Assembly: GCA_032158295.1 (NCBI GenBank)
Contig: CM063255.1
Coordinates: forward strand, 5,609,501-5,673,500
Origin: Pycnopodia helianthoides
Taxonomy: Eukaryota; Echinodermata; Asteroidea; Forcipulatida; Asteriidae
Direction: 5' to 3'
Length of the DNA stretch: 64,000 nt
The position numbers were made by a program, and so were the translations under genes. Within the stretch, counting starts at the first letter, position 1; every line of letters begins with the position of its first letter. The notes beneath the pieces were generated by a model. The model worked only from the letters and a program-made list of their open reading frames with translations, had not been told where the DNA came from and ran no database searches. Shown here piece by piece: positions 44,092-53,804 of the stretch.

Positions 44092-44700
44092 AAATTACGC
44101 TGAAATTATTTCTAGAAACAGCCGATCGTGGATTTTTCTACTCACATATTCATGGCCCAAAGTTAGTACAACTTAATAATTTGAAGTAATTGTTGTTGTA
44201 AGTTGAGGATACACATGAAGTACAATTTTTCCAAATCTAGCGTTGATTCCATTTTGTTTAATTCTCAAGGGTTTGTGTTCCTGATTTTGACCTATAAATG
44301 TAAACACATACTTAAGGATTTGGAAATTGTTGGTCTAAACTGGATGACTACTGTGCCTGCCTTAGAAACACACTGATTGCAATAATAGGTTTTACTGTCT
44401 TCAATATTATCAAAAAGTTCTTGCTTTATATAAAAAGTTTGAGACGTGCTAGCGGTTTATTGTTCTGGTATATTTAAGTAGCTGCAATCTCAGTTGCCTA
44501 AAAAAGAGTGCGGTGCCTATGGCTACAATAAATATTATTATAACTCCCATTGTGTAGAGACCACGCCAAATTTAACGCTTCGATGGTTTCTCTGGCGAAC
44601 CGCGGCACAATTTGACAACGTGGTTCGTGCATAATTAATACATGCAACGCTTGTGCAATTCGCAACAAAGTCACGAAATTATACTTAAAATTGTTATTCG

Positions 44701-45087
44701 TTAAAGGCATAGTGTACCTTCGGCTTTTTGAACCGTTCGATTGTTTAAATCCTATATAACTGTAGTTATAGAATAAAACCAACCTGTGAAAGTTTCATTT
44801 CAAAAGTGGTGGCATTTTTGAGATTATAGTCGAAAATCTGAAGCGAATCGTCCACGCAGGAAAAATAATCCGTAAGGGGAATACACATACTGAGAAACCT
44901 ATTATATGAAACGTTTCTCAGATTGAAATGGTTTTGAGTTACTTTCTCTAAAACCACAATTCTTAGAAGGGAATCGTGTCTCAAAACATTATACATTACT
45001 AACAGCTGCAGTGCTTCTTACCAAGTAATTGTATATGTTATTAAGTTTTTGAGTAAAAACCAAGGGTATACCCAGCTCTACCTTTAA
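44701..45087 (+). mobile_element. TTAA-flanked miniature element, family M2-like
   Basis: TTAA-AGGCATAGTGTACCTTCGG at the left and CCAAGGGTATACCCAGCTCTACCT-TTAA at the right; inverted but diverged. Length is 379 bp, similar to M1 and M2. The interior includes TTTTTGAGATTATAGTCG and TCTGAGAAACGTTTC-like blocks in inverted orientation. It is noncoding. Confidence 0.6.
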
Positions 45088-45099
45088 AACCAAGTGAAC

Positions 45100-45640
45100 C
45101 AAGCTTACGGATAAATGTTTTCCTAACACCCATCTGCCCCTCTCTGGGCTTTGTCAATGTTGGGTTCTACAGTATTCTCTGAGGCTCCTTTTAAGATATA
45201 AAGACGGAAAAAACATACCTTTATATCAATGAGTACATATATTTAAAGGGTCCGGAGATTAAGAATATAAAAGGTGCAGTGTTCAAGCTTGAGGACAGTG
45301 CCGGTATAGCCAAGGTTTGGAGACATAAAGTACGGAAAGGTTATTAAGGTTTAATGAGGGTTGAGGGTCAGATTTAGAGTTAGAGTTAGGGTCTGGATGG
45401 TCAATGTTTGACCAGGGTTAGGTGCAGAGTCAGTGTAAGAGTCGAGTCAGATTCAATATCAGGCTGAGCTTTATGGTTTTGCAAAAGTTGGAGTCTATTA
45501 GGGTCAGTGTTATGGGTTTATGTCTACTGCCTCAAAGGTTCAGGGACTGGATCGTATAATAATATGCAAAGTGACCCAAACCCCCCACCCCAAAAAAGCT
45601 TTGTGTTCGTCCAAAGAACAAAACCATGACTAATTAATTT
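45100..45640. other. Sequence without recognised features inside the orphan unit
   Basis: GT/GA-rich, with short GGTTAGGGT-like runs near 45350-45480. No gene. Confidence 0.4.
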
Positions 45641-46023
45641 TTTGAAACAGTATCATCTGTCAATATTCATTCAAAGTAAAAGTTATTTAAAAATAAAGTT
45701 TTTCCACCTTTGGCAAAAATCGGTCATTACCGTTGCAATACACTGCTCTTCCCGAGGACTTATTTGGTCTTATGTCCAACCGCAGAGATTCTTTATTTTG
45801 GAAATGTTAGGTGACCAATTTTATAGTCATCTTGGCCAATACTATAACGATGTGAATACATTCAAGAATTTCTCACAGCTCCACAACCACGTATTAGGTG
45901 GTTGGCTGAGGGAAATAAACTCGTATAGTCGCTTGAACGTTTCCTCCCTCCATGGTTGGCTTATTGTGCAATTGACCTTGATTTCAAAACCACTGAGAAA
46001 GAGCAGATCAAGAAATATAGTTT

Positions 46024-46490
46024 AAACCCTCAAACGAGGCACGTTGTCAGCACATGCTTCCACATATCGATATTCCCATTGTCTTAACTACATCGTACAC
46101 ACTGGTCAGCTCGTATGCCATAAGATCGTAAGCTGGACCATGCTGAACGTCCAAGAGGGGTTGTCAATCAACATGGGACAGTGGTTTGGTAAGAAAGGGC
46201 AGGACAAAACTCCGCCAGGATCTTTTGTGTACAAAATCAGTCTGTAAAATGTCGGTCAATTATCAAGGTCAGATGAACCAAATTATCAAAATTAATTTAT
46301 TAAGCAAACAAACAGGCTGAATGTTACCCAGGCAATGCTTTGACAGTCATGTAAACAACACACAATAAATCGTTGAAAAAATGCAGCAAAAAACCTTTTA
46401 ACCTACGGATAAATCTTGGAAGCATGTGCTGACAACGTGAGGGGGTAATACTTTTTTCCCCAATTTGATGCCGCGTTATTTGAGGGTTTT
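46024..46490 (+). mobile_element. ~465 bp inverted-repeat element, family T1, copy 1
   Basis: The left end is AACCCTCAAACGAGGCACG; the right end, GCCGCGTTATTTGAGGGTTT, is an imperfect complement. The interior shares GTCAGCACATGCT, CAATCAACATGGGACAGTGG, GTTTGGT-ACAAAGGGCA-like and AATTATCAAAATTAATTTAT blocks with copies at 48806 and 59138. No transposase is visible. It sits exactly where the lectin gene of this unit should start. Confidence 0.75.
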
Positions 46491-46499
46491 AGACATGGA

Positions 46500-46980
46500 C
46501 TTTAATAATCCACGCACTACTGGTATATGCCCGTGTTCGGCCATCTTGTTTCCGTTTACTTTTACAAAGGAGAGGGGTTAAAAACAAACACATCGTAATG
46601 CATATCAACGTAAAAAATATAATATGTTGACTCAAAATCAGTTTGACTTCATTAGAAGCTTACAAAATTCAATATTTTACTTTATTCGGACAATTTTTTA
46701 TCTCAAAGGTCCATATTTCAATTGGTAAGGGGGGGGGGGCACCCGGGGTCACCTCCAATACTAGCCCTATTCTAAAGCCAAATTGCTGGATTTCCTCTTG
46801 ATTGCCATAACTTGGTTTAACACGTTTACCAGGGTTAAAAAAAACTTTTAAAAAAACGCTAACGATCAGAATTAATTGAAATCTAATATTATTACATTTA
46901 CGTTGTGATTGTTTTTGTTTTAAAACAGCATCAACTGTCAAAATTAGGTTTTAAAAAAAGTTATTCTTAAAACAATTGAT
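46500..46980. other. Spacer between duplication units; no recognised feature
   Basis: AT-rich, with a G run at 46730. The minus frame 46669-46941 has no domain. Confidence 0.4.
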
Positions 46981-47429
46981 TATAATAGTAAATTTCCGCG
47001 TGAGCAAAAATCGGTCAAGTTCCGGTCACCTTGGCTAAAATTAAATGGTTTCATATTCCCTCAGAGATGCTTCATTTTGGAAACAATAAGTGGTCCAATT
47101 TTAGTCACCTTGGCCGAACGTTTCCTATTATTAATTAGACAAATTTCTCACAGCTACACTAAACCACCGTGTTTAATGGTTGGCAGAAGGAATTAAACTC
47201 GTATCGTCGCTTGAACGTTTCCTCCCTCTATGGCTGTTGGGCTCATTGTGCAATATTGAGCTTGAAATCACCTTGGAAACTCGTACGTCTTCCTCACAGT
47301 TGACGTGCTTAAATTTACGCCAACGGCACACTCGATATTCCTCAGTGAGCTTTCTGACCAACCTCGACCGCACCAGAGCCAACCTGAGTTCTACTTTTGG
47401 GTAGCTTCGCTGAAAAATCAACAACCACT

Positions 47430-47540
47430 GAGAAAGATCAGATCAAAAAATATCATTTAAACTTTACAAGATTTAGATACAGTATTTAAGTGGGTGTGAG
47501 CTGCCTTATAAATTCGCCAATCAGGGTACTGACATTGCTG
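47430..47540 (+). promoter_or_regulatory. Conserved proximal upstream block of lectin gene E
   Basis: ATATCATTTAAACTTTACAA, AGATTTAGATACAGTATTT and a diverged GCCTTATAAATTCGCCAATC segment (others: GCCGTTTAAAGCCACTGATC). The change creates TTATAAAT, a better TATA-like string than in the sister copies. Distance to the ATG is about 70-180 bp. Confidence 0.45.
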
Positions 47541-47607
47541 TTAAAATAGACTTGTTAATCCACAACCCGGAGAGAGATTCCGAAAGACCGTTGGCTCTCT
47601 TGAAACA

Positions 47608-48330
47608 ATGGGGGGATTTTGTTTGCCTTCTGTTTTGTTGATTCTCTTCACCATTGGTATGAGTTCTGCTCATTCGTGTAAGCCTCAGATGTTGTGTCCA
47701 TTCGGCTGGGAGTCATGGGGCGGCTCATGCTACAAACTTCTTGAAGAAAAACTGGCTTGGCATGATGGGATATTGAAATGTCAGGAGATGGGAGGAAAGA
47801 TGACTGCGCCTTCATCATTGGAGGAAAATTACTATTTAGTGAGTACAATGGTTGATTACGTGTGGATTAATTGCAATGATTTAGAGATTGACGGGCAATG
47901 GGACTGCACTTCAGACAACGGCGGGTACATGAACTTTGACACAGCGGGGGACGAACCAAACGGCGGAACTGAAGAAAACTGTGGCCAGCTGTTATCCAAC
48001 AGGGAAGGTAAATGGAATGATAATGCATGTTATAAGAAAAATCACGTGATCTGCAAAGGCAAGGTGGCAACACAGGCTAACTTGAAGCAATGGCGCCTGC
48101 TTGCATCGTGTCTGACCGGCCACACCTTACGAGAGATACCAACCAGCAACGTCCGTGCCTGCGCCACGGAGTGCGACTACGACCCCAGATGTCGCTCCTT
48201 CAACGTGCAGCATTTTGGGACAGGGGAGCGGCGAATTTGCCAACTCAACAATGGCACCCGCTACGAGGCCGACCACACCCAGTTTGTGGAGTCCAAGAAA
48301 CCTTTCACGTGTATTTACGGAGAGAGATAA
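47608..48330 (+). CDS. Secreted C-type lectin with PAN/apple domain, copy E
   Basis: 240 residues, intact and intronless. Signal peptide, C-type lectin domain with EPN and WND plus the extra Cys pair (WINCND / GQWDC), and PAN/apple domain through KPFTCIYGER. It carries one extra Arg (GERRICQ) from a 3 bp insertion in the same G-rich spot where copy D lost a base. EENYYLVSTMVDYVW differs from the sisters in the loop before the WIxCND core, and GTEENCGQLLSNREGKWND differs near the sugar site. Such loop variation could alter ligand preference (inference). It is followed at 48345 by the CACTGTTAAATCACAG string common to the family 3' flanks, then by unrelated tandem repeats. Confidence 0.92.
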   Translation: MGGFCLPSVLLILFTIGMSSAHSCKPQMLCPFGWESWGGSCYKLLEEKLAWHDGILKCQEMGGKMTAPSSLEENYYLVSTMVDYVWINCNDLEIDGQWDCTSDNGGYMNFDTAGDEPNGGTEENCGQLLSNREGKWNDNACYKKNHVICKGKVATQANLKQWRLLASCLTGHTLREIPTSNVRACATECDYDPRCRSFNVQHFGTGERRICQLNNGTRYEADHTQFVESKKPFTCIYGER

Positions 48331-48399
48331 TTTAAATCAACACACTGTTAAATCACAGATATAACCAAGTTTAATAACATCTTGATATTATTACCTTTT

Positions 48400-49500
48400 G
48401 ATCTGTATTAATGTGTACATTTTATTTGATTTAATTATAATTAACATAAAAGTGTGGTCGATAAACAAATTTGTCATTTAAAAAGTTTGTATAGATGCAA
48501 TTTTGGCACAATTCGGTCATTAAAAAATGTCTTTATAGATGCACTTTGGCCCATTTCATTTAATTTCATTGTATTTAACATAAAAGTGTGCGGTTAAAAC
48601 GCAATACGGTGTAATAATATGATTTTATCAGATGCATTTTTCGCACATTTCATTTCATTTAATCTCATTGTAATTAACATTAAAATGTGGTTAAAAACGC
48701 ACTTCACGGTCTTTTAAAATGTTTGTATAAATGCATTTTTGGCACATTTCATTTCATTTCATTATAGTTAACATAAAGTGTGGTTAAACACAACACGTTC
48801 TTCTTAAACTCTCAAACAAGGCACGTTGTCAGCACATGCTTTTAATATTTCCATTGTCTTGACCAGATCGTACACAATGGTCAGCTCATATGCCATTAAA
48901 TCAAAAGCTGAACCATGCCGCACGTCCTAGACGGGGTGTCAATCAACATGGGACCGTGGTTTGGTTACAAAGGGCAAGATATAACTCTGCCAGCATCTTT
49001 TGTGTACAAAACCGGTCTGCCTATTATCTGTTAAGTGTCAATGGATGATGGACCAAATTATGAAAATTAATTAATTAAGCAAAAAATAAGCTTAAATTCA
49101 ATCGGGCAATACCTGGACATGTAAACAACGCAAGAATGGAATTGTTGAAAACGTGCAAAACAAAACCTTTTTATCGACGGAAAAAAAACAAGTTGTTAGC
49201 GTGTGCAGACAGTTTACGTTTGTCCAAACAGGTGCCTCGTTTGAGGGTTTTAGCATAACTTTGTACACGCATTTTTGAGCACTTTTCATTTCATTTTCTT
49301 TATATTTAACATAATAAGTGTGGTTAAAACATAATGCGGTCTTTAACAATGCTTTAATAGATGTATTATTGTGCGAATTTGATTTCATTTTCCTAATAGT
49401 CAGTATAAAAGTGTGGTGAAAACACAATGGTCTTAATATTAGTTTACAGATGTTTTTTTTGCACATTTAATTAATTTTAATTTAATCTCAAATTTGGCAC
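48400..49500 (+). repeat. Degenerate ~105 bp tandem array interrupted by a T1 element
   Basis: Units contain GCACATTTCATTTCATTT, TTAACATAAAAGTGTGGTTAAA, ACACAATACGGTCTTT and TTTGTATAGATGCATTTTTG, repeated about four times before and two to three times after the T1 element. The whole block is duplicated at 58440-59840. Confidence 0.75.
48806..49250 (+). mobile_element. T1 inverted-repeat element, copy 2
   Basis: AACTCTCAAACAAGGCACGT at the left and GGTGCCTCGTTTGAGGGTTT at the right. The interior aligns with copies 1 and 3. It lies within the tandem array. It is noncoding. Confidence 0.8.
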
Positions 49501-49524
49501 ACAGCTACAACATGCCTATAGATG

Positions 49525-49680
49525 GATAACACCTGACGTCATTGACCCACATCTTTGATAAAAAAAACAAAACAATGGACACGTTCACGTGTGTAGGCGC
49601 GCTACACACAACTCTCAGCCAACGATGACCTTTCACGCGTGCACGTTTTATCGAAGATGGCGGCCAATGCAGGGGTCGGA
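49525..49680 (+). mobile_element. Family P1 inverted-repeat element, copy 4
   Basis: The stretch runs from GATGGATAACACCTGACGTC to AAGATGGCGGCCAATGCAG. TGACGTCA is at 49534-49541, and the internal ATCTTTGATA / TATCGAAGAT pair is present. Confidence 0.7.
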
Positions 49681-49967
49681 TCTATTGTGCGGTCGTTTCA
49701 CGTTGCAGGGTCCTATCCAAAGATATAGAATATAATACCTAGATCGGCCGCGCGTACATACGCGGGTTCTGGCATGGGCGCAGCCATTGGTACCAAGCGG
49801 TCACGTGCTGGTGGTCAAAACATTGAACGCGCACTAGACGTGACGAACGCGTTTACGTTTAAAGTGGTGTTATAGTAAAGCAAAAATCATTTTGGTTTAA
49901 TTTCGTGACTTTCCTCCAGCCGAATTATTCATACAATTTAATGTAATTAATGTTTTAAGGCTAAAGG

Positions 49968-50636
49968 ATGGTTGCAAATTGCTCTACAGCCATATGTCTC
50001 AGCAGAGAAAAGAGAAAGGGGCCCGAAGTCCTTCGTAAGCTGACATACCATAGGTAAATATAAAGTAGGCCTACATGTTTATTGAAATCTTAAAATTTAG
50101 CAATTACTATAGCTAATTACCATCACCATTGATGTGTATGAACTCCATTTCGGTTATTTATCAGGTTTACTCTTTTCTTTCCTCCATCGTATGCTGTAAT
50201 GATGATAATCACTGGGACTTTGGGTCTAATACTACTCTAGGTATAGAGTGTTTATTGCACGGTAATGAATGGGTTTATACGTTGCGAAAGTATTATTGGG
50301 TAGTGGTTGTGATTTTACTTTTTTTAGTCGTTGTATAATTAAACTCCTCTCAAGTGATACGTAGGCCTACATTGTTTTGTTTAAAGCTTACAATTGTTAT
50401 TTCACTCCAGATTCCCCCATGAAGACTCAAAACTGATGCGCGAGTGAGTTCATCGAATGAAAAGGATGCTCCCGAATGGTAGGAAATGGAGTCCCACTGC
50501 ACAAGACCGGCTTTGCAGCGACCATTTTGCTGAAGAATGCCTGGAAGTGCGGTGGGGCAAAACCTGCCTTCGGGATAATCATAGAGAAAGTGCAGTGCCA
50601 TCAATCTTCGACGACTATCCCAGTCATTTAAGACCT
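49968..50636 (+). pseudogene. THAP zinc-finger domain, two exons, one nonsense change
   Basis: Exon 49968-50053 reads MVANCSTAICLSREKRKG and then EVLRKLTYH. A GTAAAT donor and a TCACTCCAG acceptor (50410) join it in phase to exon 50411-50636, reading RFPHEDSKLMRE, stop, VHRMKR…WSPTAQDRLCSDHF…SAVPSIFDDYP. The C2CH zinc ligands (NCSTAIC, C-SDH) and the AVPSIF end match the THAP family. The stop at 50445-50447 stands where the family has Trp. THAP domains bind DNA in P-element transposases and in host factors. The transposon setting points to a dead P-like transposase. The protein is cut off after the DNA-binding domain. Confidence 0.8.
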
Positions 50637-50779
50637 GTATGTTATATTTATTGTTTCACTTTTATTTTAAACTGTGTGTTATTCTATGCGCTTATGAATA
50701 AATTATTAGATTAAATTAGATTAGATTATAATTATTTATTCAGCCAACGTTAAAAAGTTAAAAACCAAAAACATCGGAA

Positions 50780-50990
50780 ATTGTAGTGCAACTCGAGCTC
50801 TCTAGATTTTACATTATAAACTGTAATGGTCTGTTTTATGGGTTACCCGACTCTCTTCTTGTTAAGGTTCAACGGTTTCAAAACTCTGCTGCAAGACTTG
50901 TTACTTATACTCGTTCACATGAACCCATTTCTAGAGCAACGTTTAACGCAGGCCTAATTACCCTCCAAACTGATAATAATAATACGTAAT
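50780..50990 (+). pseudogene. LINE reverse-transcriptase C-terminal fragment
   Basis: It reads NCNGLFYGLPDSLLVKVQRF then QNSAARLVTYTR, which is the typical CNxLxYGLPxxLxxxLQxxQNxAARLxT signature of CR1/Jockey-like LINEs. The frame is open for 67 codons, then ends in ATAATAATA repeats, consistent with a LINE 3' end. It is nested in the P-like element. Confidence 0.75.
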
Positions 50991-51361
50991 TGCTTTGTTT
51001 TCTTTAAATTGTATAATTCAAATTATGCACGGTCTACGTGCACACTGCAGTGTTTTTATGCTACTACCGATAAGAAATAAATGACTAGCCCGTGTTATAC
51101 TTACACATTTTTGCTTATGTTGAGTTTATGAATCTTGCTTTTTGTCATTTATCCAAGAAATGGGTCTTTAAATTGTGCCACAAACCTGTCAAATAATATA
51201 GCCCACCGTGTGTTTAAGGACTATTCTCCATGTTCATCTTCAGTGCGTTACCACCAGCACGTGACTTTTTAGCGCGTCCATGAAGAACCAGGAATTTTTG
51301 TGTACGGATTATGGCGCGTATGTACGCGCGGCCGATCTAGGTATTATATTTTATATCTATG

Positions 51362-51661
51362 GGTCCTATCATAGAGTTATATATAAGAACTAGAGGGCGC
51401 ACTGGCAATACTGCGTGCACAAACGCGCCGGGACCGCAAGGAGACACGAGCGCCATTTAATAGAGGGCAAAATTGAGTACGAAGTATACGATGTGCGTAT
51501 GGTAAATGCACGCATCACGCGCTCGGTGTTCATGTTGTTGTTTTGCGTACAGTAAGGTAATGGTAGTGGTACTTAAAACATGGCCGCACCACCCGCGCGA
51601 CGAGTCAAGTAACTTGGCTAGTGCGCCCTCTAGTTCTTCTATATAACTCTATGGGTCCTAT
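51362..51661. mobile_element. 284 bp miniature inverted-repeat element with 8 bp duplication (hAT-like)
   Basis: The element (51370-51653) has ends CATAGAGTTATATATAAGAA and TTCTTCTATATAACTCTATG; the inverted arms continue to AGAGGGCGCACT. GGTCCTAT is directly repeated at 51362-51369 and 51654-51661, a hAT-type 8 bp target duplication. It inserted at the right edge of the P-like element, so the two duplications overlap and exact borders are uncertain by a few bases. Confidence 0.7.
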
Positions 51662-51675
51662 AGATAGTTCCCAGT

Positions 51676-51860
51676 AGACGCCATCTTTAGGGCAAATTGC
51701 ATTTTGGCTTGCAGGTGCGTCAAACGCTCAACTTATTAACGATGCCGCGTTGTTCACTGATCAATCCTGCAGTGAGTTTCGTGAAATGCGCGCGTGTTGC
51801 ACGCCGTTCTCACACGAAACGCACGACTGTTTGTTCTAAACTGCCCCTAAAGATGGCCGA
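51676..51860. repeat. ~180 bp element with GCCATCTTTAGGG inverted ends
   Basis: CGCCATCTTTAGGGCA (51679) and TGCCCCTAAAGATGGC (51842) are inverted repeats. It is noncoding, next to the previous elements. Confidence 0.5.
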
Positions 51861-52129
51861 TTTACGTCACACTGCAACCTATCTATACAAGGATCTAAAC
51901 AGGACGCGTCGCAACGCAATGAGATGCAATGTTGCATTGTGCAAAGGCTGGTCCAGATTAGACGGGTCGGACCAACACGGAGAGGAGCTGTAGTGTAAAA
52001 AATAATAATAATAATAATAATTTCTTTTCGGGGGGCAAAAAACAACAAGGATAAATTTAACGATTTCTGAAGCTAAAAATAAATTAAAACAAATTAATAA
52101 GATCGTATCCTTCAGCACACCGAAAAAAC

Positions 52130-52270
52130 AAAGAAAAAAGCGGGCAACCATTTCGAAAATTAGCCCGGTCGGTTGTCTTGAAAAATGTGTCGGGCGGCCA
52201 TATATAATTTTTTTTTTAAAGGCCTTCCTCCTTCCTTTTTTTACAAAAAGGCAGGACGCTAAACATGTTT
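52130..52270 (+). repeat. Interspersed repeat, partner of 2762-2880
   Basis: Same blocks as the 2.8 kb copy in reverse complement: GGCAACCATTTCGAAAA, GTCGGGCGGCC-like, CCTTCCTCCTTCC and GCAGGACGCTAAACATG. Confidence 0.55.
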
Positions 52271-52484
52271 TTGTCTTATTTTGCCTTATTTGTGGAGAGG
52301 AGATCAGGCAGACCACGTGTCTGTCATCTTTTCAGCAAGCTACTTTGCCGGCCAGCAAACCTGCAAGCCTGTCCGTTGGTATTCAGCTATCAAAACTGTT
52401 GACTTTCAGCCACGTAGGTTGTCTCCTTCACAACGCATTAAAGCAATGTACCGTACATGGGAACATACCAACAACTTTCTAAAG

Positions 52485-52720
52485 CAAAGGGTTCGGGGAT
52501 TCTTGGATTTTTCGAGACAACATTTTTGCCTCATGACATGATGAAACAATAATCCCAATTTTGGGGGAATCGAGGGTTGTCGTTTGACTTTCCACTGCGC
52601 ATGTATAGGAGGTGCAGTTGGGTGATTTGAAAAGAGTATTCAAGTTTACCGATTCCAATTCCCTAGGTAAGCCGATTGACCCCTTGCACGACACGCAGTG
52701 CTTTTACATTTTGGGTGTTA
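52485..52720 (-). repeat. Interspersed repeat, partner of 32805-33035
   Basis: CAAAGGGTTCGGGGATTC, CTCATGACATGATGAAAC, GGGGGAATCGAGGGTTGTC and AAGCCGATTGACCCCTTG match the 33 kb copy in reverse orientation. Confidence 0.7.
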
Positions 52721-53272
52721 TTTTTTTCAAAATATACACAAAGGAATTGAACCTCAAAATTGGTGGGAAATGGTTGCCACGCATTTTGCAGAGGTGCGTT
52801 GCGTCAACAGACCCCTTGCATGGACTGTTTCTTTTCTTGATTTTGTGAATAGAGGAATAGGCAAGGCTTATTATTTACGTACACTTTTCGTCCTCTTTGT
52901 TAACATTGTCATTGCATGACAGATTATTTCAAGTCTCTCGTTACCGGCTACCAATTATTTTCATGGCGATTGTTGTTTTAAGGTTAAAAAACAATAGCTT
53001 TTGATGTATTCATCAAAATACTAGTACTGATTAATCGCCAGGTCATTAGAGTTTGACTGTGGCTTCGTGACAAAAAGCAACTACATTTGTTTGGTTACAA
53101 AATAATGAGCATGGTGTTTCAGAGCTACATTTTATCATCATTAGCGTAGACTTTGAACAAGTCAACTGTGAAAAGGGATTTTTTTTTTATCAGATCTTCA
53201 GTAACGATTGCCAATGACTAGACCACCGCGAACCAATGACTATTTGAGGGGTGTTTGAAGCTTGGCATGGTG
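52721..53272. other. Intergenic sequence without recognised features
   Basis: I see no domain-bearing frame or repeat with clear ends here. Confidence 0.4.
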
Positions 53273-53437
53273 TGGAAAACTAGAATAACTACAAATAGTA
53301 AAGTTGCGGGTACAACCGTGAGTAAAAATCTCTTGGGGAGAAATGTTGGCTCTAAAAGAGCACTTCTACCCCAAGAGAGTTTTACTCATCATGGCTGTAC
53401 GCGCAACTTTACTATTTGTAGTTATCTATTTTCCAAC
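53273..53437. mobile_element. ~165 bp foldback element
   Basis: Arms from GGAAAACTAGAATAACTACA and AATAGTAAAGTTGCG to their complements ending TAGTTATCTATTTTCC, with an inner CTCTTGGGG / CCCCAAGAG pair. Small indels separate the arms. It is noncoding. Confidence 0.8.
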
Positions 53438-53469
53438 TATCTAGTTTGATCTCCAAACACAATCTGGTG

Positions 53470-53624
53470 AACGTTTCTTGCTATTACTGCATGTTACAGT
53501 GTGTCACTTTGGGCGGTTGGGCGGTTCCGTCCAGTGGCTGAAAGATTAACCTTTGAGCCACTGGACCGCCCAAGCCGCCCAAACCGATGGCCTAATGTAT
53601 GTAACGTGCAATAGTAGGAAACGC
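53470..53624. mobile_element. ~155 bp foldback element, adjacent to the previous one
   Basis: Arms of ~70 bp: ACGTTTCTTGCTATTACTGC and GGGCGGTTGGGCGGTTC…CCAGTGGCT on the left, their complements on the right around AGATTAACCTT. Two foldbacks lie within 33 bp of each other. Confidence 0.8.
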
Positions 53625-53804
53625 TGAAAATTGGATTTCATTCGGACGGTTATTGTCGTAATTTTTTGAAATGAACTTCGTTCGATTTTTACAAGTGATT
53701 AGCCATACAGCACAAATATAGACAAATTGAAGTCGGTGTCGATATGAGCTTTCCCAGCAGATAGGAAAATTCTAAGTTATCATATTGCTTATTTTATTTA
53801 TTGT

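Larger units (their letters stand above)
44550..46025 (+). repeat. Orphan lectin duplication unit: upstream flank present, gene absent
   Basis: The sequence repeats the distal upstream blocks of unit D: CCAAATTTAACGCTTCGATGG, GCGAACCGCGGCAC, then AAAATCGGTCATTACCG, TCATCTTGGCCAATACTATA, CTCACAGCTCCAC, TTTCCTCCCTCCATGG. It reaches AAGAGCAGATCAAGAAATATAG-TTTAAA at 46005-46026, where every other unit continues into the proximal block and the gene. Here an inverted-repeat element begins instead. Confidence 0.65.
49708..51369 (+). mobile_element. ~1.65 kb P-element-like transposon with broken THAP domain
   Basis: Long inverted termini: CCAAAGATATAGAATATAAT then ACCTAGATCGGCCGCGCGTAC from 49717, and the complement ending at 51360-51362. 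Further inverted pairing reaches CACGTGCTGGTGG (49800 and 51255). GGGTCCTAT flanks both ends (49708-49716 and 51361-51369). P elements have 8 bp duplications and a THAP-domain transposase, and a THAP relic is present inside. No catalytic domain is left. A LINE fragment has inserted inside it. Confidence 0.7.
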
